Source of the DNA: an uncultured Bdellovibrionales bacterium | GTDB lineage: Bacteria > Bdellovibrionota > Bdellovibrionia > Bdellovibrionales > UBA1609 | DNA length: 39,795 bases | NCBI GenBank assembly: GCA_938001965.1 | Contig: CALLBC010000037.1 | Span: 1 to 39,795 of the forward strand | Direction of reading: 5' to 3' | In this document: positions 8,010-15,783 of the stretch, one piece after another | Numbering within the stretch: position 1 is the stretch's first letter | Layout of the letters: each line of letters starts with the position of its first letter | The notes under the pieces: generated by a model | What the model was told of the DNA's origin: nothing | What the model saw: only the letters and a program-made list of their open reading frames with translations | The model's database searches: none | Program-made: the position numbers and the translations under genes

Positions 8010-8679
8010 TCCTTCTAAAAATTCTGATCTGGTAAAGGTCTGCATAGCTATAAAATTCAACTAATTCCTTGAGTGACATTACCTCAATAGGCCCGCCACC
8101 CATTTTTGATGTAACGACGGCATTGCCATTACTATATTTAACAAATCGACCTGAGTGAACTTTTACTGCATCTTTATCTAAAAAAACGATTATATCATTT
8201 TCTTGTAATCCCAATTCCAGCAACGGTATTTGGTTTTCTAATTCTGGGTGTTTAAAATTTTTATTTACATAATACAGATCTTTATTAATCCCCTTAAAAG
8301 CTATTTGCTCGAAATAGTTATCTAAGAATACTTCAAAGGCATCCTCACCCGCATTCAATGGATTCGGCAAAGAGGAGTCTACCCAATACTTCTTCCCATT
8401 AAAGTTAAAAAAGGGCTCTAGCGAATGAAAGTGACAATTAAAGTTCTGTGGCAGTGTTTCCCATAAAAATAACTGCTTACTTTCAGTATCATCAAAACTC
8501 CCAACAACGATATCAAAAGAGTTAAATGCCGGATAGTTACTAACTACCTTCCTGTCACCAGCAACTTTAAGATTCACCACATTAATTTTACTATCCCCAG
8601 AGGCAGACATGCTGGTAAAAGAAAATAATAAAAGTAATATTAATTTACTTAATTTCACACTTGTATTTAATTTGTACAT
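7999..8679 (-). CDS. Exported protein, possible NlpC/P60-like cysteine peptidase fold
   Basis: 226-residue protein with an N-terminal signal peptide (hydrophobic stretch about 12-24, then SASG). I do not recognise it firmly. The C-terminal half reads like the core of an NlpC/P60- or CHAP-type fold: LQENDIIVFLDKDAVKVHSGRFV, then a strand ending in a terminal Y-Q-I-R-I-F-R segment. The motif FNCHFHSL (Cys near 82) and the VHSG His (near 175) come in the Cys-then-His order expected of such peptidases, so a cell-wall or periplasmic cysteine hydrolase is possible. It lies downstream of no obvious partner. The ATG has a GGGAG ribosome binding site. The catalytic assignment is inference only. Confidence 0.6.
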   Translation of the reverse strand: MYKLNTSVKLSKLILLLLFSFTSMSASGDSKINVVNLKVAGDRKVVSNYPAFNSFDIVVGSFDDTESKQLFLWETLPQNFNCHFHSLEPFFNFNGKKYWVDSSLPNPLNAGEDAFEVFLDNYFEQIAFKGINKDLYYVNKNFKHPELENQIPLLELGLQENDIIVFLDKDAVKVHSGRFVKYSNGNAVVTSKMGGGPIEVMSLKELVEFYSYADLYQIRIFRRTSL

Positions 8680-8756
8680 ACTTAATTACTCCCAAACCAA
8701 TATAAATGAACTGCTTATATTTGAAGCAATTTATGGTCCAGAAATAAAGGTTGAGA

Positions 8757-9989
8757 CTAAACACTTTCCTCGTACCAACGATTAACATTGGCATCAGCCT
8801 TAATTGAAGATGGAGTCCAAGATTTTATAAATAGCTTTTCAGGGCTAATCACTCGACTTAAAGCAACATAGGCCTGGCCAGGCTCCCATAAATTGGAAAG
8901 GTCAACATATAAAGTGTCTAAAGTCATTCCCTGAGACTTGTGAATAGTTGTGGCGTAAGCAAGCTCAATGGGGAAGTTTGTAACACTGGCCACAACCTCT
9001 CCCTCTGGGCTATGCAAAGATAAAGTTACTCGTTCTACAGTTACAACTCTGCCATTTAGTAATTCAATTTTTAAATCGCCATCAGACTTACCCAAGATAA
9101 TACCTGTACTACCATTGACCCATCTTTGCTTTGGATCATTCGTTTTCAGCATTACAAGTGCACCTTCTTTAACTTCAATTTTTTCTTTTAAAGGAGAAAC
9201 TTTTTTTAATATTGTTACAAATCTTTTTGCTCCAGTGTAACTAGATTCAAAATAGATGGATTCTTTTTCAATTCTTCCTAAACGAGTTTCATTAAATTTT
9301 TCTGCTTGAAAACGCCTTGGAAACAATCGCGTGCCTTCAAAGTCATCACCAGGATCCTGGCATCTCTCATTTAAAAAAGACTCAACACCTTCATTCACTT
9401 CACCCACACGTATAGAGTTTAAGACTTTTAAAAAATCACTATTTGTAGTTCTCATATTTTGCTTTAATTGCACCACTCGAAAATTTGACTTTTGCCAAAC
9501 ATCACTTTGAAATATCCACTTACGCAATCCATATTTTTGTATTGGCGGCAATTGAGCAAAATCTCCTACTGCAATAACTCTTAATCCACCCCACGGCTCT
9601 AAATCTTTATTCCTGGCTAGACGACAAATTTTTTCAGCAGCTCGAAAAGTTTCTTCTGAGATCATTGAAATCTCATCAAGTACAAATCCTTTTATTTTTC
9701 TAATTCGGCTCACTACTCTTTTATCCTTAAGAGCCCTTTCAACAGTTTTATCTACACCGCCCTCCATAATACCAAGCCCCATAAAACTATGGAACGTGCG
9801 ACCACCTATTATTACAGCTGCAGCACCGGTACTGGCTAAAATGGGAAATGTTTTTTTATTCAAATCTTTCATATAGTGCTCAATTAGAAAACTCTTTCCA
9901 CTACCGGCTTCGCCAGTGAGAAAAACATTTTGCGGAGAGCATAAAGCTCCAAGAGCATTAAATTGTGAGGGTGTAAATTCAATAGCCAT
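8757..9989 (-). CDS. Pif1/RecD-like DNA helicase
   Basis: Superfamily 1B helicase of 410 residues. Walker A is GEAGSGKS (26-33) and Walker B is the VLDEISMIS segment. The AVGDFAQLPP motif III, the QNMRT motif near 205 and the C-terminal YATTIHKSQGMTLD and YVALSRV motifs are all present. This set matches short bacterial Pif1-like and RecD2-like proteins, which unwind DNA with 5'-3' polarity and act in replication or recombination-related repair. No nuclease or extra N-terminal domain is visible. The ATG follows an AAGGT ribosome binding site. It is probably monocistronic or cotranscribed with the exported-protein gene 77 bases downstream. Confidence 0.88.
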   Translation of the reverse strand: MAIEFTPSQFNALGALCSPQNVFLTGEAGSGKSFLIEHYMKDLNKKTFPILASTGAAAVIIGGRTFHSFMGLGIMEGGVDKTVERALKDKRVVSRIRKIKGFVLDEISMISEETFRAAEKICRLARNKDLEPWGGLRVIAVGDFAQLPPIQKYGLRKWIFQSDVWQKSNFRVVQLKQNMRTTNSDFLKVLNSIRVGEVNEGVESFLNERCQDPGDDFEGTRLFPRRFQAEKFNETRLGRIEKESIYFESSYTGAKRFVTILKKVSPLKEKIEVKEGALVMLKTNDPKQRWVNGSTGIILGKSDGDLKIELLNGRVVTVERVTLSLHSPEGEVVASVTNFPIELAYATTIHKSQGMTLDTLYVDLSNLWEPGQAYVALSRVISPEKLFIKSWTPSSIKADANVNRWYEESV

Positions 9990-10056
9990 TAACTATACCT
10001 TATTATAGACATACAGAAAAAATACAATTACAGTGATTTATAAATCTGCTAATTTT

Positions 10057-10140
10057 AGCTCAAGAGTGTCTTTACTGAGCTCAAGCTAGAGTTTAGATCT
10101 GACTCAAACTTTTATAAAGTCTAGAATTAAATTAATTCTA
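10057..10140 (+). promoter_or_regulatory. Direct repeat and perfect palindrome upstream of the rhodanese gene
   Basis: AGCTCAAG occurs at 10057-10064 and again at 10078-10085, 21 bases apart, which places both on one DNA face. Closer to the gene, TAGAATTAAATTAATTCTA (10122-10140) is a perfect 19-base palindrome ending 25 bases before the ATG. The arrangement resembles activator and operator sites. A clear -35/-10 pair is not visible. Confidence 0.35.
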
Positions 10141-10165
10141 AGATTGAACCTAACAAGGATAGAAT

Positions 10166-10528
10166 ATGGCACAGCTAGTCGACTTTGAAAGTAAAACTGA
10201 AAATCCAGATGTTTCTGGAGTATTTGATATCAGCCCAGATGAATTATTAAAAAATAAAGATCAAGTAGAAATGGTAGATGTGAGACGACCAGATGAGCTT
10301 GAAGGCGAACTTGGCCATATTGCAGGAATAAAACATATTGTTTTAGACCAGCTTCCCCAAAGACTTGGAGAAATCGATAAAACTAAAACAGTAGTTTTTG
10401 TTTGCAGAAGCGGTGGGCGCTCAGCCCAAGCCACCAATTTTGCCACAGGAAATGGGTTAACAAACGTATTTAATTTAAAAGGTGGAATGATCCTTTGGAA
10501 TGAAAAAGGCTTCGCCACGGAAAAGTAA
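10166..10528 (+). CDS. Single-domain rhodanese-like sulfurtransferase
   Basis: 120-residue protein with one rhodanese domain. The active-site loop is CRSGGR with catalytic C80 (VVFVCRSGGRSAQAT), preceded by the MVDVRRPDELEGELGHIAGI strand-loop typical of GlpE/PspE-like proteins. It probably carries sulfane sulfur as a persulfide, but the acceptor is unknown. There is no signal peptide, so it is cytoplasmic. The ATG has an AAGGA ribosome binding site. The HAD 5'-nucleotidase gene starts two bases after its stop, so the two form an operon. Confidence 0.88.
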   Translation: MAQLVDFESKTENPDVSGVFDISPDELLKNKDQVEMVDVRRPDELEGELGHIAGIKHIVLDQLPQRLGEIDKTKTVVFVCRSGGRSAQATNFATGNGLTNVFNLKGGMILWNEKGFATEK

Positions 10529-10530
10529 TT

Positions 10531-11904
10531 ATGCCTAATAATGTATATGTAAATAGAACTCTTAATTTAAAAAAAATAAAATATATCGGCCTAGATATGG
10601 ATCATACTCTAATCCGTTATAAAACTGAAAATTTTGAAAAACTTGCTCACTCAGTGATGTTAAACAAACTGGTTAATAACTTAGGCTACCCTAAATCAAT
10701 ACTTGATTTAACTTTTGAATTTAACCGCTCAATTAAAGGTTTAGTTATTGATAAAAACACAGGTAACTTACTTAAAGTGAGTCGCTTTGGTGGAATTAAG
10801 CAGAGTTACCATGGCTTAAAGCCAATTGATTATTATAAACGCAAAAAGATATTTGCAGATACCTTTATTGATCTCGGCGATAATAACTTTGATACAATTG
10901 ATACTAACTTTTCAATTTCATTTGCCAATCTCTTTGCCCAACTCGTTGAACTCAAAGACACTACCGAATTTCAAACTCTTCCTGAGTATAATCAAATTGC
11001 AATTGATATTAACCAAGCTTTAGATCGTGCCCATCAAGACGGAAGCCTTAAAGATGTGGTTCGAGAAAACCTTGAAGATTATATTATTCGCGATGAAAAA
11101 ATTGTTCAATTACTGGAAAAATTTATTAAACATGGTAAAAAAATATTTATCTTAACTAACTCTGAATTTCCTTACTCTAAACTACTTTTAGATTACGCCA
11201 TTAATCCATTTTTAAAAGATCATGACTCTTGGGCTGATCTCTTTGAATTTACAATAACTGGCTCTAAAAAACCTCGTTTCTTTTACGATAACTTACGTTT
11301 TATGAAAATCGACCCCGAGACCGGGAACATGACAAATGTTAAGTCAAAACTGACTCCTGGAATTTACCAAGGTGGATCAGCAAATTTATTTACATCTGAT
11401 TTAAATTTAGACCCTGGGCACATCTTATATATTGGCGATCATATTTACGGAGATATTGTTCGACTTAAAAAGGACTGCGCTTGGAGAACTGGTTTTATCT
11501 TTGAAGAATTGGAAGATGAAGTTAAAAATAATAAATTGTCTGAAAGTATCAATAAAGAAATTGAAGATTTAATGGCAAAAAAAATACCTCTTGAAACTAA
11601 AATTGATAATTTAATTTCTGATGGAATAGAAAATGACCATAAGAACCACAAAGACGAAATTAATAAGCTACTTGATCAAGTTCAAGAAATTGATAAATTA
11701 ATTTCTCCATTAATCTCTAAAATTCAGAAGTTATATAACCCTTACTGGGGAGAGATTATGAGAACTGGAATTGAAGAGAGTTACTTCGCCTACCAAGTAG
11801 AACGCTTTGCAGATATTTACATGGCAGACATAAACGATTTCTTTTCTCAATCACCAAGATCTTACTTTAGAAGCAAAAGAAGACTACTAGCACACGACGA
11901 ATAA
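10531..11904 (+). CDS. HAD-superfamily 5'-nucleotidase (cN-II/IMP-GMP type)
   Basis: 457-residue haloacid-dehalogenase phosphatase of the HAD-IG 5'-nucleotidase type. The catalytic aspartates D22 and D24 are in GLDMDHTLIRY, motif II is FILTNSE, and motif IV is YIGDHIYGD. Family members dephosphorylate purine nucleotides such as IMP or GMP. A lysine/glutamate-rich segment about residues 325-395 is probably a helical insertion or coiled coil. It follows the rhodanese gene with a two-base gap and is probably translated from the same mRNA. A long perfect hairpin begins six bases after its stop. Confidence 0.88.
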   Translation: MPNNVYVNRTLNLKKIKYIGLDMDHTLIRYKTENFEKLAHSVMLNKLVNNLGYPKSILDLTFEFNRSIKGLVIDKNTGNLLKVSRFGGIKQSYHGLKPIDYYKRKKIFADTFIDLGDNNFDTIDTNFSISFANLFAQLVELKDTTEFQTLPEYNQIAIDINQALDRAHQDGSLKDVVRENLEDYIIRDEKIVQLLEKFIKHGKKIFILTNSEFPYSKLLLDYAINPFLKDHDSWADLFEFTITGSKKPRFFYDNLRFMKIDPETGNMTNVKSKLTPGIYQGGSANLFTSDLNLDPGHILYIGDHIYGDIVRLKKDCAWRTGFIFEELEDEVKNNKLSESINKEIEDLMAKKIPLETKIDNLISDGIENDHKNHKDEINKLLDQVQEIDKLISPLISKIQKLYNPYWGEIMRTGIEESYFAYQVERFADIYMADINDFFSQSPRSYFRSKRRLLAHDE

Positions 11905-11910
11905 GGGCTC

Positions 11911-12032
11911 AGTACTATTCTAATTTTTGTAAGAAATAATATTTACCTAAAAGCTCAAACATACGGTGCTTGGCCTGTGCTCCGAAATCGCTTTAGATAA
12001 ATATTATTTCTTACAAAAATTAGAATAGTACT
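11911..12032. repeat. Long inverted repeat: 41-base arms, 40-base loop, between convergent genes
   Basis: Arm 11911-11951 is the reverse complement of 11992-12032 except at one position. C11946 faces A11997 in a + strand RNA, which becomes a G-U pair in a - strand RNA, so the minus transcript is fully paired. The arms are very AT-rich, while the 40-base loop (11952-11991) is much richer in GC and contains GGTGCTTGGCCTGTGCTCC. No U-tract follows on either strand, so this is not a standard intrinsic terminator. It fills the gap between two convergent genes. It may be a small MITE/REP-like element or an RNase III target that separates the two transcripts; no target-site duplication is evident. 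Confidence 0.85.
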
Positions 12033-12049
12033 TCGCCACGAAAGCTTAG

Positions 12050-12652
12050 CTAAACTCTTAAACTCCATAGACTCTTGTCCTGTAACTCATCTATAAACTG
12101 TAGATAGCGATCATTTTCATTAACTATTTTCCAACACTCATCATATCCTCTGCCAATCCTATCATAGTCCTCAGTAATTTTAGATAGTTGTTCATTATTA
12201 CTTAAAGACTTATGTACCGCCAGTTGAACTGACATTAAGTGAAGATGTGCTGCAATTATTCTATTGTTGCCAGAAAACTCTTTAATTAACGGAGTTGGCC
12301 ACACTTTCCAATTATCCGTTAATAATACGTGTAATAGCTCATGAAATACAATTTCAGATAAGTTACTTATTTCATCAGCATTAATATACTTTTTAATATT
12401 AACAACCAAAGGATGGCTCATCGAGCAGAAGTCACTTAGGGTAAATAAACACTTCATTTCTTGCTGTTTAAAATCAAAGCCTGAAATTTTTTTAGCTTCA
12501 GTTAATAATAATAAACCCTCTTGGTTCCAAATTGGTTTATATTTTAATATAAAAGACTCCACTAAATTAACTGCATCATCATTTATTTTTAGACCACTAC
12601 GTTCTGATATTTCTAAGTCAAAGATGTAACTATACTCAAAATTTATTTTCAT
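12050..12652 (-). CDS. HExxH-containing protein, putative metallopeptidase-like
   Basis: 200-residue cytoplasmic protein of unrecognised family. It carries HELLH at 104-108 in a helix-like context (SEIVFHELLHVLLTDN), the zinc-binding signature of zincins. Histidines at 136 and 138 could supply a third ligand. No signal peptide or membrane segment is present. The ATG has an AGGA ribosome binding site, and the gene follows the membrane-anchored protein gene with a seven-base gap, so the two are probably one operon. Whether it is an active peptidase cannot be told from this sequence. Confidence 0.65.
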   Translation of the reverse strand: MKINFEYSYIFDLEISERSGLKINDDAVNLVESFILKYKPIWNQEGLLLLTEAKKISGFDFKQQEMKCLFTLSDFCSMSHPLVVNIKKYINADEISNLSEIVFHELLHVLLTDNWKVWPTPLIKEFSGNNRIIAAHLHLMSVQLAVHKSLSNNEQLSKITEDYDRIGRGYDECWKIVNENDRYLQFIDELQDKSLWSLRV

Positions 12653-12659
12653 TTTAATC

Positions 12660-13253
12660 CTAGTTTAAATAAATAACGTATTTATTATGAGAGATCTGCT
12701 CCATGCCGACATGGCGATTTTTTGGATCATACTTTTTTTTATAAAATTTTCTTGAGTACTTAATGGCCAAACAATCAAGATCTTTAAATTTATCAACATT
12801 CTCACAGTTGGGATTATTTTCTTCAGATCTGTTTACAAAGAAATCAGCCATGTAAAAAATAATGCTATTTTTACTAGGTATTGATATTTTATTTTCCATA
12901 TGTAGCGGATAAAAGTAAATGCCACGATCACTATCGCTACTTATATAGTTAAATGCCAATTGCTCATCCACAACTATTTTTCTATTTTCCAATTTATGAT
13001 TTTTAGCTTGGTTTAAAAAGTGAATCCACATTTCAAGCTTAGAGCATTGATCTGGCTCACAAAAAATATAAAAATCTTTAATGTTTTGCGCTTCTTTAAA
13101 AAAGCGTCTGAACAAGCCATTACCAACAATTAAAGCCGACTCATACTTTGAGGCCTTCATTGTTAATATAGGTTTAGGGTTATAGCCTGCCTGGCGAATA
13201 ACATATACGCTGGCAATCACTACAATAAATATTCCTGTAAAAAGTAACTTCAT
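12660..13253 (-). CDS. Membrane-anchored protein of unknown function
   Basis: About 197 residues with one N-terminal membrane segment (roughly 3-20, LLFTGIFIVVIASVYVI) and a soluble, probably periplasmic, remainder. Not recognised. The soluble part has alternating strands and helices (SALIVGNGLFRRFF, DFYIFCEPDQCSKL, NSIIFYMADFF), which might be a Rossmann-like fold, and five cysteines. I prefer the ATG at 13253 over the GTG just upstream. It is the first gene of a two-gene unit with the HExxH protein, which suggests a shared role. Confidence 0.6.
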   Translation of the reverse strand: MKLLFTGIFIVVIASVYVIRQAGYNPKPILTMKASKYESALIVGNGLFRRFFKEAQNIKDFYIFCEPDQCSKLEMWIHFLNQAKNHKLENRKIVVDEQLAFNYISSDSDRGIYFYPLHMENKISIPSKNSIIFYMADFFVNRSEENNPNCENVDKFKDLDCLAIKYSRKFYKKKYDPKNRHVGMEQISHNKYVIYLN

Positions 13254-13422
13254 CACCCATACCTATAGCTTATGTTGAGCTTGTTTTCATCAATAATCCC
13301 ATTATCAATTCTTGTTTATTACCCATGGTCTTTCCTACTAAATTCGCTCCCAACAATAATGATTACCTTTGTAATATTAGCTATTTGGGGACCTTGCCAG
13401 CTAAGCTAAACTGTTGTAAATA

Positions 13423-13461
13423 TTGACAAATGCCCTATAGTTAACATACTTTATCTATAGG
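13423..13461 (+). promoter_or_regulatory. Candidate promoter and operator of the pan/coa operon
   Basis: TTGACA (13423-13428), an exact -35 hexamer, is followed 18 bases later by TACTTT (13447-13452), a weak -10. CCTATAG (13434-13440) and its reverse complement CTATAGG (13455-13461) lie 21 bases apart centre to centre and bracket the -10, as a dimeric repressor site would. No regulator gene is adjacent, so the factor is unknown. Confidence 0.45.
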
Positions 13462-13493
13462 CAACTAATTGCTTTAATACATAGGACTTGATC

Positions 13494-14249
13494 ATGAGAC
13501 AGGTACCGCACGGTAAAACATACACCCTAATAGGGTCTGGGCGACTGGCCCATCATCTAAAACACCTACTGAAATTAAAAGGTGTTGCCTTCAATAAATG
13601 GTCACGAAATAACGATCCACAATTCAATACTACCACTAACATTGATGCAGCCATTTTAAATTCAACTCATTTATTATTAGCTATTAGCGATGATTCATTA
13701 AATGTATTTATAGAAAAATATAAAGACAGTCATAAGCTTATACATTTCTCGGGATCATTTTATTCAGAAAATGCTATTGGCGCGCATCCATTAATGACAT
13801 TTTCTGAAAATTTATACGAAGACTCATTTTATGATTCTATCCCGTTTATGATTGATCATGATTTAGATTTATCAAGCATATTAACTAATTTTAATAATCC
13901 ACATCACTATATCAAACCTGAGTTAAAACCACTTTATCATAGCTATTGCACTATGAGTGGTAACTTTACTCAAATTTTATGGCAATCCATGCTCAGTAAC
14001 TTTAAAAATAACATTGGACTCCCACCCTCAGCTATTCTCCCGTTTATGGAAAAGACTTTTGAAAATTTAAAGCTAAGTGAACAATCACTCACTGGACCTT
14101 TTGTTAGAGGAGACATGGATACAATTAATAAACATTTGCAGGTTTTAAATAATACAAATGAAAACGAACTTTATAAATCATTTTTAAATTACTATATAAA
14201 ATTAAATGGAATTACAAAATTAGAACCATTAAAGAGAGACGAGAAATGA
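13494..14249 (+). CDS. Rossmann/DUF2520 protein, probable ketopantoate reductase (PanG-like)
   Basis: 251-residue protein with an N-terminal NAD(P)-binding fold (TLIGSGRLAHHL, glycine turn at 14-16) and a helical C-terminal half of the DUF2520 type containing LKPLYHSYCTMSGNF. It is the first gene of a row encoding every other step from ketopantoate precursor to CoA. The missing step is reduction of ketopantoate to pantoate, normally done by PanE or IlvC. PanG of Francisella, a non-PanE reductase encoded with panB and panC, is a precedent. Assignment here rests on context plus fold and is not certain. ATG 13494 is chosen because AGGA precedes it; an in-frame TTG at 13488 is possible. It overlaps panB by ATGA. 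Confidence 0.75.
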   Translation: MRQVPHGKTYTLIGSGRLAHHLKHLLKLKGVAFNKWSRNNDPQFNTTTNIDAAILNSTHLLLAISDDSLNVFIEKYKDSHKLIHFSGSFYSENAIGAHPLMTFSENLYEDSFYDSIPFMIDHDLDLSSILTNFNNPHHYIKPELKPLYHSYCTMSGNFTQILWQSMLSNFKNNIGLPPSAILPFMEKTFENLKLSEQSLTGPFVRGDMDTINKHLQVLNNTNENELYKSFLNYYIKLNGITKLEPLKRDEK

Positions 14250-15031
14250 ATGTATTAGATTTTTATAAATATAAGTTAGAAAAAATTAAAATTTCAATGA
14301 TCACCTGCTACGATCATTGGAGCGCTCAAATAGTTAATGAATCAGAAATTGACTGCATACTTGTTGGTGACAGTGTCGCCATGGTTGTATACGGACAAGA
14401 CTCCACCCTTGATATATCAACAAAACAAATTGCCGAGCATGTAAAAGCTGTAAAGCGAGGGGCTCCAAATAAATTCATTGTTGGGGACCTTCCATTTTTA
14501 TCTTACCGAAAAGGTTTAAAAACCACTATGGATAATGTCGGTACGCTTATGAAAGCTGGAGCCAATGCCATTAAACTTGAAGGTGCGGAAGGAAATCTTG
14601 AAACAATTAAACATATCACTGAGTCTGGAGTTCCTGTAATGGGACATCTGGGCTTAACTCCTCAAATGGTTCACAAAATGGGGGGATATAAGGTTCAAGG
14701 AAAAACTAATGAGGACGCAGAGAAAATAAAGTCGCAGGCTTTAAAACTACAACAGGCTGGTTGTTTTGCCTTAGTACTTGAGTGTATCCCAACAGAGTTA
14801 GCTGAAGAGATCACAAAATCTTTATCAATTCCAACTATTGGAATTGGAGCCGGCCCCGTTACTGATGGCCAGGTCCTTGTAATGCAAGACATGCTTGGCT
14901 GCTACACTAAAAATCCTAAATTTGTTAAAAAATTTAATACGCTTAATGAGTCTTTAAAAGAAAATTTTAATAACTATGATAAATCTGTAAAAGATCAATC
15001 ATTTCCTTCTAAGAAGGAGAGCTACACATGA
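14246..15031 (+). CDS. panB: 3-methyl-2-oxobutanoate hydroxymethyltransferase
   Basis: Transfers a one-carbon unit from 5,10-methylene-tetrahydrofolate to 2-oxoisovalerate, giving ketopantoate, the first committed pantothenate step. The TIM-barrel motifs are plain: ITCYDHWSAQIV, metal-binding LVGDSVAMVVYG (D42, S43), VGDLPFLSY, GHLGLTPQ, the catalytic-glutamate segment LECIP, and IGIGAG. Length 261 is normal. It overlaps the DUF2520 gene and panC by ATGA junctions, so translation is coupled through the operon. Confidence 0.96.
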   Translation: MNVLDFYKYKLEKIKISMITCYDHWSAQIVNESEIDCILVGDSVAMVVYGQDSTLDISTKQIAEHVKAVKRGAPNKFIVGDLPFLSYRKGLKTTMDNVGTLMKAGANAIKLEGAEGNLETIKHITESGVPVMGHLGLTPQMVHKMGGYKVQGKTNEDAEKIKSQALKLQQAGCFALVLECIPTELAEEITKSLSIPTIGIGAGPVTDGQVLVMQDMLGCYTKNPKFVKKFNTLNESLKENFNNYDKSVKDQSFPSKKESYT

Positions 15032-15783
15032 CCGCTGTTTTTAAAGATATTAATAAATTTAGAAGTAAAATTAGTGATGCCAAGGGAAGTATTGGCTTTG
15101 TACCATCACTTGGCGCACTCCACGAGGGCCATATATCACTTATCAAAAAATCATTAACTGATAATGATTTCACTGTGGTTAGTTTATTTTTAAACCCAAC
15201 ACAATTTAATGATAAAAATGATTTAAAAAACTACCCCAACACATTTGATAAAGACTTAAAAATTTTAGAAGAATTAAAGGTGGACTACTTACTCGCTCCG
15301 GAGCCTAATAGCATTTACCCAGATGACTATACCTACAAGGTTACTGAATCTAAACTTTCAAATATATTATGTGGAGCCACACGCCCAGGTCATTTTACTG
15401 GGGTACTAACAATTGTGGCTAAACTATTAAATATTGTAAATGCGGATAAAGCTTATTTTGGGAAAAAAGATTATCAACAGTATTTATTAATAGATAATAT
15501 GGCTAAGGCTCTTTTTATGAAAACAGAGATAGTTCCTTGCCCAATTATCAGAGAACCCAGCGGGCTAGCTCTTAGTTCAAGAAATTTACTGCTTACAGAA
15601 AATGAAAAACTTATTGCGCCCAACTTGCATAAAGTTATTTCTGGAGATAGTACTATCAAAGAAATGTACTCCCAACTGACTGACTTAGGTTTTAAAGTGG
15701 ATTATATAGAAGAGCATTGGGGCAGACGATTTGTCGCTGCATTTCTAGGTAATGTGAGGTTAATTGATAATGTCCAAATCTAA
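15028..15783 (+). CDS. panC: Pantothenate synthetase (pantoate-beta-alanine ligase)
   Basis: Joins pantoate and beta-alanine using ATP to make pantothenate. The HIGH-type nucleotide motif is GALHEGHISLI (H32, H35), the FLNPTQF segment binds pantoate, and GLALSSRN is the KMSKS-like loop. The usual PTMG appears as PSLG, a mild substitution. At 251 residues it is about 30 shorter than typical, mostly in the C-terminal domain. The start overlaps the panB stop by four bases (ATGA), with an AAGGAGA ribosome binding site. Beta-alanine comes from PanD encoded four genes later. Confidence 0.95.
   Translation: MTAVFKDINKFRSKISDAKGSIGFVPSLGALHEGHISLIKKSLTDNDFTVVSLFLNPTQFNDKNDLKNYPNTFDKDLKILEELKVDYLLAPEPNSIYPDDYTYKVTESKLSNILCGATRPGHFTGVLTIVAKLLNIVNADKAYFGKKDYQQYLLIDNMAKALFMKTEIVPCPIIREPSGLALSSRNLLLTENEKLIAPNLHKVISGDSTIKEMYSQLTDLGFKVDYIEEHWGRRFVAAFLGNVRLIDNVQI

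Noticed and set aside
11911-12032. Reading the long hairpin as an ordinary bidirectional terminator
   Set aside because: Neither strand has a U-tract after the stem, and the arms are AT-rich and far longer than a terminator needs.
10510-12040. CTTCGCCACG repeated at 10510-10519 and 12031-12040 as a possible element boundary
   Set aside because: Only ten bases match, one copy is coding, and no duplication of flanking sequence supports an insertion.
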